Positions 41,095-49,932 of a stretch of 59,439 nt of DNA are shown here, one piece after another (position 1 is the first letter of the stretch; every line of letters starts with the position of its first letter). The stretch lies in NCBI GenBank assembly GCA_002399085.1, contig DHCY01000012.1, positions 1-59,439 of the forward strand, given 5' to 3'. Source of the DNA: Anaerolineaceae bacterium UBA4890 (lineage in GTDB: Bacteria; Chloroflexota; Anaerolineae; Anaerolineales; Anaerolineaceae). The translations under genes were made by a program, and so were the position numbers. The notes beneath the pieces are model-generated. The model saw only the letters and a list, made by a program, of their open reading frames with translations, was not told the origin of the DNA and did no database searches.

Positions 41095-42027
41095 ATGATC
41101 AGCAGTTATTCGCGTAAGCGAACTAAACTAGGTGCCTTCTACGGACTGATCGCCGGATTGTTTTTTACCTTAGCTGCCTGGGGGATGGATGCTTTTCTCT
41201 TACTTCGGCATAATTCATCGCTGCCTTTTTTAAAGTTCTTCCCAGCGCTTCTCATTTGTGTGCCTGCAGCTGTTATAGCCGGCTACATGACCGCAAGATT
41301 TGAGAAAGGTTGGGTGAGCCTGCTGCTGTGGGTCGGTCTGTCAATTTTATTTACCTACCTGGTGATCAATATTCCCATCAAAATCGCACCCTGGCTGACA
41401 ACCCGACTGCTTCCAGAATTCACGACCCTGATGCGATTTGAAGATTTGACCAGTCTCGGTCATTATTGGTTTTATGGTGTTTTCGCAATCGGATTTACCT
41501 GTATTTTGTGCGGCATTCTTGAAAACTTGCTGATCGATCAGAGCCTGGCATCTTCAGGCGCCTTCGGCGCGATAGTGCCCTTCATCGTTTGTCTTGCGAT
41601 CATGACTGGGGCTGGCTTTTCTGGCGACTTGTTAATGACCAGTAAATTTCGCGAGCCCCTGGTCACAATAGATACCCTCCTTGAAAACGGAGCCACTTAC
41701 TACAATCAGGAGGTTGAAAAGACTGAAGCCAGGAAGATGCATCTGAGCATTGTCAATCCTTTGGATGAGCTAGTGCTGCAGCCACATACCCTGACTTTGG
41801 TCTCAACTGATAACTATCTGGGGTTGATGAAGGTATTGGTTGATTTCGAAGGCAAATATGCACTTTGCCATATCGCCTACTCTCAGCCAACATTCTGCGA
41901 ACTCACCCACCTGCGGATCAACAGAACTGAGCAATTCGCCTACGGGTTGGGAAGTAAGCACAGGGTAGACTTTTTCAAAAGTGATATAATCGAATTTAAC
42001 AATTTTCCGCACCTGTTAACAACATAA
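41095..42027 (+). CDS. Membrane protein of unknown function with extracellular C-terminal domain
   Basis: A 310-residue protein. About five or six hydrophobic segments occupy residues 10-185, then a soluble C-terminal domain of about 125 residues starting near FREPLVTIDTLLENGA. In-frame ATGs at 41077, 41092 and 41095 are possible. I favour 41095 because the -10 box lies between 41077 and it. I recognise no family. It is followed after 55 bases by the peptide transporter operon in the same direction, but a role in that transport is not supported by anything specific. Confidence 0.72.
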   Translation: MISSYSRKRTKLGAFYGLIAGLFFTLAAWGMDAFLLLRHNSSLPFLKFFPALLICVPAAVIAGYMTARFEKGWVSLLLWVGLSILFTYLVINIPIKIAPWLTTRLLPEFTTLMRFEDLTSLGHYWFYGVFAIGFTCILCGILENLLIDQSLASSGAFGAIVPFIVCLAIMTGAGFSGDLLMTSKFREPLVTIDTLLENGATYYNQEVEKTEARKMHLSIVNPLDELVLQPHTLTLVSTDNYLGLMKVLVDFEGKYALCHIAYSQPTFCELTHLRINRTEQFAYGLGSKHRVDFFKSDIIEFNNFPHLLTT

Positions 42028-42082
42028 CCGACAAGTCACATTTTCCATGAGAACATAATACATTTCAATTAAGGACAAATTG

Positions 42083-43078
42083 ATGACAAGTGAAATACTG
42101 AACGTACAAGGATTGGAGACGCAGTTTAACACTCCCGAAGGAGTTGTTCACGCTGTCAACGGAGTTGATTTCAAACTCAATGAGGGGGAGACGTTAGGAA
42201 TCGTCGGTGAAAGCGGTTGTGGCAAGAGCGTCTCCATGCTTTCCATTCTCCGCCTTATCCAACAGCCCCCAGGCAAGATCGTTGCTGGAACCGCCATGTT
42301 CAAGGGGAAAGACCTTCTCCAAATTAGCGAAGATGAAATTCGCCAGGTTCGTGGCGGTCAGATTTCCATGATCTTCCAGGACCCGATGACCTCGCTGAAT
42401 CCAGTGATGACCATTGGCAAACAACTGGCAGAGCCGATGATGCTTCACCTGGGGTTCAATAAGGAACAAGCACGCGCGCGTTAAATTGAATTGCTCGAGC
42501 AGGTTGGCATCCCAAGAGCAGGCGACCGCCTGAAGGATTACCCCCATCAATACTCCGGTGGTATGCGTCAGCGGGTTATGATCGCCATGGCACTCAGCTG
42601 TGCCCCCCAGATCGTGATCGCCGATGAGCCCACCACAGCTTTGGATGTGACCATCCAGGCACAAATTGTAGATTTGGTGATTCGTCTGCGCGAAGAAGTT
42701 GGTATGTCGATCATCTGGATCACGCATGATCTGGGCGTAGTTGCCAGCATCGCTCACCGTGTGAACGTTATGTATGGCGGTTTTATCATCGAAGAAGCTT
42801 TGATTGACGATTTATATCGCCGACCAACACACCCTTACACAATTGGTTTGCTGGGCAGCCTGCCCCAGATTCAGACGGAAGGTCGAAAACGTTTATATTC
42901 CATCGATGGCATGCCCCCGATGCTTTATAAAAAACCTCATTCCTGCCCGTTCGCCCCACGCTGTAAGTGGGTGATTGAAAAATGCAGGCTGGAAAACCCG
43001 CCTTTATTGGATATCGAGGAGGGTCACCGGGCAGCCTGTTGGGTGAATGTTGATGATGGGAGTGTACGCGATGCATAA
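42083..43078 (+). pseudogene. Oligopeptide ABC transporter ATPase (OppD/DppD type) split by an in-frame TAA
   Basis: Two pieces in the same reading frame, 42083-42484 and 42491-43078, encode one OppD-type ATPase divided by TAA at 42482-42484. The first piece has Walker A GESGCGKS and the Q-loop FQDPMTSLNP. The second has the signature YSGGMRQR, Walker B VIADEPTTALD, the H-loop ITHD and the C-terminal Cys cluster of OppD/OppF proteins. The frame is unchanged across the stop (QARAR, stop, IELLEQVGIP), so this is a nonsense substitution, not an indel. AAGGA precedes ATG 42083. A TTG at 42491 could restart but has no ribosome site. A sequencing error or readthrough are alternatives. All other genes of the operon are intact. 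Confidence 0.85.
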
Positions 43079-44096
43079 TAACGACGAAGTTTTGGTTCGG
43101 GTCGAAGACTTGAAAGTCCATTTTCCAATCTACCGGGGTGTGATCCGCCGTCAGGTAGGTGCCGTAAAAGCGGTTGACGGCGTCTCTTTCGAAATACACA
43201 AGGGTGAAACCCTTGGATTGGTTGGGGAATCCGGCTGCGGTAAGACAACAACAGGGCGCGCCATTGTTCAGCTATACAAACCGACCGCCGGTCATATCTA
43301 TTTTAGAGACATCGATCTCGTTGCTCTCAAAGAAGAGCCCATGCGCCTGATGCGCCAGAATATCCAAATGATTTTCCAAGATCCATATGCCAGTCTGAAT
43401 CCGCGTATGACTGTGCGCGATATTGTTGCTGAGCCTCTTGTTGCTTTTGGACTGGCAACCGGCAAAGAGCTCGATGATCGGGTGCGGGAGTTGCTGGATC
43501 TGGTCAGGTTGGACCCCGACTTTATGCACCGCTTCCCGCACGAGTTCTCTGGCGGGCAGCGTCAGCGTATTGGTATTGCCCGATCTCTGGCTTTGAACCC
43601 GGATTTCATCGTCTGCGATGAGCCCATTTCCGCCCTGGATGTATCCATCCAGGCTCAGATCGTCAACTTGTTTGAAGATCTGCAAAAAGACCTTGACCTG
43701 ACCTATCTGTTTATTGCCCATGACCTGTCCATGGTTCGTCATATCAGCAACCGGGTTGCTGTGATGTACCTTGGGATCATTGTTGAATTGGCGGATCGCA
43801 ATGAGATCTATGAAAACCCACTGCATCCGTACACGCAGGCACTGCTCTCTGCTATTCCAGTGCCAGACCCTGAGCACTATAGAAAGCGCTCACGTATTGT
43901 CATGGAAGGTGATGTGCCCTCACCGGTTAATCCGCCTTCCGGCTGTCGATTCAGGACCCGATGCCCCAAAGCAGACCAGGAATGCGAAAAGGGTAGACCC
44001 GATTTTCGTGAAGTCTTACCCGGTCATTTTGTGGAGTGCTTTAAGGTTGAGTTGCCCGCTCATTTGAAGGAGGTGACGACTGAGGAAAATAGATAA
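43071..44096 (+). CDS. Oligopeptide ABC transporter ATPase (OppF/DppF type)
   Basis: Second ATPase of the peptide importer, 341 residues from ATG 43071, which has GGGAG eight bases upstream and overlaps the end of the split gene by eight bases. Walker A GESGCGKT, Q-loop FQDPYASLNP, signature FSGGQRQR, Walker B IVCDEPISALD and H-loop IAHDL are all intact. The C-terminal oligopeptide-transporter extension holds Cys residues (SGCRFRTRCP, ECEKG) that in relatives bind an iron-sulfur cluster. It could act alone as a homodimer if its partner is dead. Confidence 0.93.
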   Translation: MHNNDEVLVRVEDLKVHFPIYRGVIRRQVGAVKAVDGVSFEIHKGETLGLVGESGCGKTTTGRAIVQLYKPTAGHIYFRDIDLVALKEEPMRLMRQNIQMIFQDPYASLNPRMTVRDIVAEPLVAFGLATGKELDDRVRELLDLVRLDPDFMHRFPHEFSGGQRQRIGIARSLALNPDFIVCDEPISALDVSIQAQIVNLFEDLQKDLDLTYLFIAHDLSMVRHISNRVAVMYLGIIVELADRNEIYENPLHPYTQALLSAIPVPDPEHYRKRSRIVMEGDVPSPVNPPSGCRFRTRCPKADQECEKGRPDFREVLPGHFVECFKVELPAHLKEVTTEENR

Positions 44097-44154
44097 ACAC
44101 GCACGATTGACAAAACCAAGTTAATCCAAAATCGTTCTCTCAAGGAGGAGAAAC

Positions 44155-46218
44155 ATGCGTAAGTTTTCAGTATTAATTGCTTTGGTGTTGGTCATCGGTA
44201 TGCTTATGGCAGCCTGCCAACCCACAACCCCTGCCACTGAACCGCCCGTTGTGGAACCAGTGGAAGAAGAACCCGTTGTAGAGGAACCCGTTGAGGAAGA
44301 ACCTGTAGTGGAAGAACCTGTAGAAGAAGAACCAGTCTCACAGAATCCCTACCTCGGTTCCAACAAGCTCGATGGCAACGGTGCCCCACCCACGATCTTT
44401 GATGACGTCCATGTTCGCCGCGGTTTTGCCTACGCGTTTGACTGGGATGCCGTTATCAATGAGATCTACCAGGGTGAAGCTGTGCAGTCCAAGGTCTTGT
44501 CCCTGATCGGTATGCCTGGTTACGATCCCGATGCCGATTTCTACACCTTTGACCTCGAAAAAGCAGCTGAAGAATTCATGCTGGCTGACGTTGACAAAGA
44601 TGGCATTCCTGCCGGCGAAGATCCTGACGATATCTGGGAAATGGGTTTCAGACTCCAGATGGGATATAACACCGGTAATGCCACCCGCCAGACCTATGCA
44701 GAAATTTTACAGGCTAACCTGGCTGAGATCAACGACAAATTCGTGCTCGAAGTTCTCGGTCTGCCCTGGCCTGCTTACCTGGCTGCCCAGCGCGCCCATA
44801 AGCTCCCCATCATGGTCGCTGGTTGGCTGGAAGATATTCATGATGCTCACAACTGGTATCAGCCTTACACCACCGGTACTTACGGTGCTCGCCAGAATCT
44901 TACCGAAGATCTCAGAGTGCAATTCAAGGCATTCCTTGATGAAGGTGTAACCAAGGTCGATCCTGCCGAACGCCATGCAATTTACCAGCAATTCAACCAA
45001 CTCTACTTCGATGAAGCCGTTGGTATCCCCGTGGTGTTGGTCACCCAGCACACATACGAACCTGTTTACCTGTCTGGCAGAATTTACAACCCGATTTTCT
45101 CTGGTGAGCTTTACAAGACCATTGAAAAATCTGGTGGCGCTGACCCGACAACCATCGTCAACGCCAGCATTGGTGATGCCGATACCCTCGACCCGGCTTT
45201 GAGCTATGACACTGCCAGTGGTGAGATCATCCAGAATGTCTACGAAACCCTGGTCTACTATGATGGCATTGCCACCGATAAATTTGTTGGTCAGCTTGCT
45301 GAATCCTGGGAAGTTTCTGATGACGGTACTGTCTGGACCTTCAAACTGGTTGATGGTGTTAAATTCCACGAAGGTGGCGACCTGACTCCGTCAGACGTTG
45401 TCTACTCCTTTGTTCGCGGTCTGCTGCAGGGTGGTTATTCTTCACCCCAGTGGCTGCTGGCTGAACCTATTCTGGGTGTGGGTATCGATGATATCACCGG
45501 TATCGTGGATGACTATGCTTCCGCTGATAGCCGTGAAACCCTGGTGGCAAACGATCCGGCTGTTTTGACTGGTGCTTGCGAAACCGTTTACTCTCATTTC
45601 TCAACCGATGATGCCGCGAACACCGTCACCATCACCCTTGCACAAGGCTGGGGTCCCTGGCTGGCTACCATTGCGCAGGGCTGGGGTTCCATTATGGACA
45701 AGGAATGGGTTATTGAAAACGGTGGTTGGAATGGCGAATGCGATACCTGGCAAAATACCTATGCCATGGTTTCCGCTGATAATCCCTTCAGCAAGATTAT
45801 GAATGGTACCGGCGCCTACAAGCTCGATCACTGGACTCCTGGTGAGGAAATCGTTCTGACTGCCTTCGATGGCTATTGGGGCGAGCCCGCCAAGACCGAA
45901 CGTGTCGCAATCAAGATCGTACCTGAATTTGGTACCCGCTTTGCGATGCTCCAGGCTGGTGAAGCTGACTATATCGATGTTGATACCGCCATGCGCCCGC
46001 AGGTGGATCAGTTGGTTGGTGAGATTGCTATTTACAATCCAGAAACCAATGCCTACGACGATCCAATTCCTGTTTGCACCGTAGATACCTCCCTGCTCGG
46101 TTTGGCACGCTTCAATACCGAAGGCTGTGAAGAAGGCAATGGTCAGCCGCTTCGCTTGTACTACGGTCGCCCTGCGTTGCAGCAAGATGTGTTGATTTTC
46201 AACTTCTTCATCGAGTAA
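44155..46218 (+). CDS. Circularly permuted peptide-binding lipoprotein (SBP family 5)
   Basis: Extracellular substrate-binding subunit of the peptide importer, 687 residues, preceded by AGGAGG. Residues 1-20 are a signal with lipobox MAAC (Cys21). A Val/Glu/Pro repeat linker covers 29-61. The family 5 domains are in reverse order. Residues 62-328 match the usual C-terminal half (HVRRGFAYAFDWD at 86-98, TFDLEKAAEEF, WLEDIHDAHNWY, and NPIFSG at 312-317). Residues 329-687 match the usual N-terminal half (GDADTLDPALSYDTASGE at 340-357, QLAESWEVSDDG, GVKFHEGGDLTPSDV, GTGAYKL, LQAGEADYI), ending at IFNFFIE where normal members continue into the NPYLGS segment that here follows the linker. Each half is present once and complete. 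Misassembly is the main alternative. Confidence 0.85.
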   Translation: MRKFSVLIALVLVIGMLMAACQPTTPATEPPVVEPVEEEPVVEEPVEEEPVVEEPVEEEPVSQNPYLGSNKLDGNGAPPTIFDDVHVRRGFAYAFDWDAVINEIYQGEAVQSKVLSLIGMPGYDPDADFYTFDLEKAAEEFMLADVDKDGIPAGEDPDDIWEMGFRLQMGYNTGNATRQTYAEILQANLAEINDKFVLEVLGLPWPAYLAAQRAHKLPIMVAGWLEDIHDAHNWYQPYTTGTYGARQNLTEDLRVQFKAFLDEGVTKVDPAERHAIYQQFNQLYFDEAVGIPVVLVTQHTYEPVYLSGRIYNPIFSGELYKTIEKSGGADPTTIVNASIGDADTLDPALSYDTASGEIIQNVYETLVYYDGIATDKFVGQLAESWEVSDDGTVWTFKLVDGVKFHEGGDLTPSDVVYSFVRGLLQGGYSSPQWLLAEPILGVGIDDITGIVDDYASADSRETLVANDPAVLTGACETVYSHFSTDDAANTVTITLAQGWGPWLATIAQGWGSIMDKEWVIENGGWNGECDTWQNTYAMVSADNPFSKIMNGTGAYKLDHWTPGEEIVLTAFDGYWGEPAKTERVAIKIVPEFGTRFAMLQAGEADYIDVDTAMRPQVDQLVGEIAIYNPETNAYDDPIPVCTVDTSLLGLARFNTEGCEEGNGQPLRLYYGRPALQQDVLIFNFFIE

Positions 46219-46240
46219 TAACGCTTCTAGTACCCTTATT

Positions 46241-46289
46241 GCGGGAGCCCTTAGGGGCTCCCGCAGACCCGAAGTCATTTTTACTTCGG
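46241..46289 (+). other. Two consecutive hairpins between the binding protein and permease genes
   Basis: First stem GCGGGAGCCC / GGGCTCCCGC with TTAG loop (46241-46264). Second stem CCGAAGT / ACTTCGG with a T-rich loop (46269-46289). Neither is followed by a long T-run. Such structures commonly stabilise the binding-protein part of the mRNA and limit readthrough to the permeases. Confidence 0.7.
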
Positions 46290-46347
46290 AATGAGCTGAA
46301 CACTTTTCTGCCTGTTCCGAAGGCAAAATGAATTGTGAGGTAACTTT

Positions 46348-47412
46348 ATGACCAATTACATCATTCGTCGTTTGCTGATGGTGCCATTATTGTTGATCGG
46401 TGTCACGCTGATTATCTTTGGCATGCTACAGCTGCTTGGTCCGGTTGAAAGGTCTGCGCTTTATGTCAAGGACTTTCCAAAAAATGACAAGCAGATCCAG
46501 GGCATCATCACCAGGTATGGTCTGGATGAACCTTTCCTGAAACAATATGGCATTTGGCTTTTCGGAGTCAAAGACCCTTTTTCCGGAAAACGCGACGGCG
46601 GCATCCTCTTTGGCGATTTCGGTTACTCCCGCACTGCTTCACAGGATGTGATCGATATTGTCAAAAACCGCTTCCCGAATACGGTAGACCTGGCACTTTG
46701 GACTATTTACCCGATGCTCTCAGTTGGTGTCTGGCTGGGTGTGAAAGCTGCGGTGAACCAGAATAAATTTATAGACCAGGCAGCCAGGGTGTACAGCATT
46801 ATCGGCACCTCTTTTCCTACCTTTGTGTTTGGTCTGTTGCTGCTAATGCTTCTCTATGCCGGACCACAATGGTTTTTACCGGGAAAAATGTCGGATTGGG
46901 TCAGCAAACTTGTCTTTTCTGGTGAACTTAAGCAATACACCCACCTACTCTCCATCGATGCCTTGCTGAACCTGCGTTTTGATATATTTGTGGACGCGCT
47001 CAGGCACATGGTAATGCCTATCCTGACCCTTTCGTATATCAACTGGGCAACTTATGTACGTGTGACGCGCTCTTCCATGCTTGAGACGTTGCGCATGGAT
47101 TATGTAACCACTGCGCGAGCCAAAGGCTTGAGTGAAAAAACCGTTATCAACGAACACGCCCGACCGAATGCCATGCTCCCGATCGTCACCATGGCAGGCT
47201 CGAGCATTGTTGGTCTGTTGGGTGGGGTCGTGATCACGGAAACCGTGTTTAACTACCCCGGGATCGGCAAGGCAGCTGCAGACGCAGCCGCCCAGCTGGA
47301 TGTTGTCACCGTGCTTGGGTTGGCAATTTTCAGCGGTTCGATCCTCATTGTCTCAAACCTGGTCGTGGATGTGATCTACGCCTTTATTGACCCTCGTGTC
47401 CGTCTTGCATAA
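46348..47412 (+). CDS. Peptide ABC transporter permease (OppB/DppB type)
   Basis: Integral membrane subunit of 354 residues that forms half of the translocation path. It starts with the standard YIIRRLLMVPLLLIGVTL helix. The ATPase-docking EAA loop reads DYVTTARAKGLSEKTV, and the GVVITETVFNYPGIG segment is typical of OppB. An insert around WLFGVKDPFSGKRDGG sits between helices 1 and 2, as in related Chloroflexota proteins. Fifteen-odd bases upstream is GAGG. It follows the hairpin pair after the binding protein and precedes the second permease by nine bases. Confidence 0.93.
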   Translation: MTNYIIRRLLMVPLLLIGVTLIIFGMLQLLGPVERSALYVKDFPKNDKQIQGIITRYGLDEPFLKQYGIWLFGVKDPFSGKRDGGILFGDFGYSRTASQDVIDIVKNRFPNTVDLALWTIYPMLSVGVWLGVKAAVNQNKFIDQAARVYSIIGTSFPTFVFGLLLLMLLYAGPQWFLPGKMSDWVSKLVFSGELKQYTHLLSIDALLNLRFDIFVDALRHMVMPILTLSYINWATYVRVTRSSMLETLRMDYVTTARAKGLSEKTVINEHARPNAMLPIVTMAGSSIVGLLGGVVITETVFNYPGIGKAAADAAAQLDVVTVLGLAIFSGSILIVSNLVVDVIYAFIDPRVRLA

Positions 47413-47421
47413 GGAGCCCAG

Positions 47422-48468
47422 ATGACTGAACAATCTGAAATGATCCCAACTGGTGACAACCGCATGCTCGATGAAGTCCACAGCGATCGAAAAATCACGT
47501 GGTTGGAAAAAGCGCTGGGAACAGAAAACTATCGTATCGTCAAAGGCTTGCTGAAGACTCCAGCTTCTGTTGTTGGCTTTATCTTGATCCTGATATTTGT
47601 GCTGATAGCAATCTTTGCCCCGGTAATCATGCCCCCTGTTGATAAGGACCCGTATAAGATGCCTCGCGATGGCTACAGCGGCGAGCCTAAAGCACCTGGC
47701 GCCGTGTGGACCCGCAAGGTTCCCGATGTTCCCTTCTGGTATGAACCATTGACTGGAAAAACTGAAATGACCCACGTTTTGGGAACCACCCAGGGTCAGT
47801 ACGATATTTTGTATGGCATAGTCTGGGGTACCCGCACTGCCTTCAAGACCGGTTTGCTGGTCGTGGCAGTGACGGTGACCGTTGGCGTGGTTTTGGGTTC
47901 AATCGCTGCCTATTATGGTGGTTGGGTGGATAACATCATCATGCGTATCACCGATATATTTATGACCCTGCCTTATATTATGATGGCATTGATTTTCTCG
48001 GCGGTTCTGACGCCAATCCTCGGACGGAGTTTGTGGCCTCCGTTGATCGCCATGATCAGTTTTGGATGGATGGGCTACGCCCGTGTCATTCGCTCGGACA
48101 TTCTCTCAATCAAGGAACGGGATTTTGTTTTGGCAGCCAAGGTTTCTGGAGTGAAGAAGAACCGCATTCTGTTCAAACATGTATTGCCCAACGCCATTTT
48201 CCCCACATTGGTGCTGGCGAGCCTGGGCATTGGCGATGTTGTGCTGGGGTTTGCGGCGCTCTCATTTCTCGGAATTGGTACGGATGTCGGGTATGCCGAC
48301 TGGGGGCAGATCCTCAGTTTTGCCCGAAACTGGATCACCAACCTGGATCGCTATTGGTACATCGTGGTTTTTCCTGGCTTGACCCTGACCTTGTTTGTTA
48401 TGGGCTGGAACCTGGTTGGCGATGCCATGCGCGACATCCTCGACCCGCGTATGAGGGGCAAGTCGTAA
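47422..48468 (+). CDS. Peptide ABC transporter permease (OppC/DppC type)
   Basis: Second permease, 348 residues. A cytoplasmic N-terminus of about 50 residues leads to the first helix (SVVGFILILIFVLIAIF), then an extracytoplasmic stretch (about 75-125). The EAA loop is ERDFVLAAKVSGVKKNRI. The LSFLGIGTDVGYADWG segment is characteristic of OppC. AAGGAG precedes ATG 47422. It is the last gene of the operon and is followed by a strong terminator. Confidence 0.93.
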   Translation: MTEQSEMIPTGDNRMLDEVHSDRKITWLEKALGTENYRIVKGLLKTPASVVGFILILIFVLIAIFAPVIMPPVDKDPYKMPRDGYSGEPKAPGAVWTRKVPDVPFWYEPLTGKTEMTHVLGTTQGQYDILYGIVWGTRTAFKTGLLVVAVTVTVGVVLGSIAAYYGGWVDNIIMRITDIFMTLPYIMMALIFSAVLTPILGRSLWPPLIAMISFGWMGYARVIRSDILSIKERDFVLAAKVSGVKKNRILFKHVLPNAIFPTLVLASLGIGDVVLGFAALSFLGIGTDVGYADWGQILSFARNWITNLDRYWYIVVFPGLTLTLFVMGWNLVGDAMRDILDPRMRGKS

Positions 48469-48490
48469 AGGAAGAGTTGTTGTTTTTCAG

Positions 48491-48519
48491 AAAACGGAAG
48501 GATGAAATCCTTCCGTTTT
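48491..48519 (+). terminator. Intrinsic terminator of the peptide ABC operon
   Basis: 13 bp stem AAAACGGAAGGAT / ATCCTTCCGTTTT with a GAA loop, 22 bases past the stop. It is followed by about 215 non-coding bases in which I see only short palindromes (CCCTCCC/GGGGGAG near 48530). Confidence 0.9.
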
Positions 48520-48736
48520 GTTTATAAGCCCTCCCTTTTTAGGGGGAGAGCCCGTGAGCAAGGCGAACGGGGATGAGGGTGATACAGAGGAATCTTCGGA
48601 TGCTTGGACAGGTGCCAAACCCGTCCATACCGAAGAGCTCTCAATCTGACGATCGGAGACCTGCTGGTCAAAAACCTGTGCGCGGTCAGCCCACCAAAGG
48701 GGTGCTGTGCAAGAGACCGGCACGATCACCCTGCGT

Positions 48737-49930
48737 TTACTCCGTCTTGAAGAAGATCATCCCCAACGCCAGGAATACCACGGCAAAGCCTAGCAATATC
48801 CCAATCGTCGGCACGATCTGCTCAAACGGCTTGTTGCTGATCAGGATGTCTTTCAAGCCCTGCATCCCCCAATAGGTCGGGAAAATCTTTGCAACGTTTT
48901 GCATCACCTTCGGGAAGAGCTCGATCGGGAACCAGGCGCCAGAAAGAAGCGCAAAGGTCATACCGACGGTTGTGCCAATCCCTCCTGCCTGGCTTTCTGT
49001 CCTTACCAAACTGCCCATAAATGCACCCAACCCTGCTGATGCAAACGAAAATGCCAGCATCAAGAGGGCAGTCGGCAGGGGTCGCTCGAGCCAGGGGGCT
49101 TTCCAAACCAACGCGCCAAAGACCATCAATAAGGCAATTTGCACAAGCGCGATTAATACCGTTCCGAAAATTGTCGCAGAAAAGTAGGTCAGGCGTGAGG
49201 TCGGAGTCACCAGCAAGCGCTTGAGTGTGCCCCGCTCGCGCTCAAAAGCCATGGATCCGGCTACACCAAGCAGTGTCATGAAAACCCACGTGATCAATTG
49301 TCCGGCTGACGAACTGATGGCAGGGTCGTAAACAATCTCTTCGCCTGACTGACTGACCGTTTCCGTGAGCCTGGCAGGTGCGCTGGCAACCTCAAGCTGA
49401 ATTTCTGGCAGCAATTGTTCTGCCAAATTATCTAATTCTGCTGCTGAAACCTCGGGGTGCAATTCTTGATACGCCTGCAGAACGGTATCAATCTTCGCCT
49501 GGACACTGGTCAGTTTGGTCAACGCCAGCTGAAGTTCCTGGAAAATCGTTTGGCTGGTGGTGCGGTTTGGCTGCTGATAAAGCTGAACAACCAGGTCACC
49601 TTCTAACATCGTTTCGCGGTCGAAATCAGGCGGGATGAGCAGGTAAGCATCCATCCGCCCTTCAGCAAAAACATCCTGGGCTTCCGCCAGCTCGACGGCT
49701 TGCAGTTCGAACGTATCGTCTTCCTGCAAGGTTTCCAGCAGGCTGGCAGAAAGCGGTGACTGAGCCTGGTCAACGTAGTTGAGAACAATTGCTCCGCCGC
49801 CAAAAGCACCAGTGGCTGCAGCCAGAATTGATGTGAACAAAATCGGCAATACGATAAAAAATATCAGCGTAACTGGCGAAGAAAAATAGAGCTTGATATC
49901 TTTTTTGATGATGTTGAAAAACTTAGTCAT
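48737..49930 (-). CDS. ABC-2 type exporter permease (second)
   Basis: Membrane subunit of a DrrB/YhgE-like exporter, about 397 residues. One N-terminal helix (about 20-42), a large extracytoplasmic region (about 45-210), then five helices with the ABC-2 hallmark FERERGTLKRLLVTP. ATG 49930 is preferred to a TTG two codons earlier because GGGAGG lies six bases before it. It follows the first permease by two bases, giving an ATPase-permease-permease operon. The substrate is unknown. Confidence 0.88.
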   Translation of the reverse strand: MTKFFNIIKKDIKLYFSSPVTLIFFIVLPILFTSILAAATGAFGGGAIVLNYVDQAQSPLSASLLETLQEDDTFELQAVELAEAQDVFAEGRMDAYLLIPPDFDRETMLEGDLVVQLYQQPNRTTSQTIFQELQLALTKLTSVQAKIDTVLQAYQELHPEVSAAELDNLAEQLLPEIQLEVASAPARLTETVSQSGEEIVYDPAISSSAGQLITWVFMTLLGVAGSMAFERERGTLKRLLVTPTSRLTYFSATIFGTVLIALVQIALLMVFGALVWKAPWLERPLPTALLMLAFSFASAGLGAFMGSLVRTESQAGGIGTTVGMTFALLSGAWFPIELFPKVMQNVAKIFPTYWGMQGLKDILISNKPFEQIVPTIGILLGFAVVFLALGMIFFKTE

Positions 49931-49932
49931 AA

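Noticed and set aside
42482..42484. Selenocysteine or pyrrolysine recoding of the OppD stop
   Set aside because: The codon is TAA, not TGA or TAG, and the position is not a Cys or Lys site in the family.
44155..46218. Binding protein as a fusion of two different binding proteins
   Set aside because: Each half of the fold occurs only once and the total length matches a single family member plus the linker.
48487..48729. 80-residue frame on the minus strand after the peptide operon
   Set aside because: It starts across the operon terminator and intergenic palindromes, and has low-complexity, non-family sequence.
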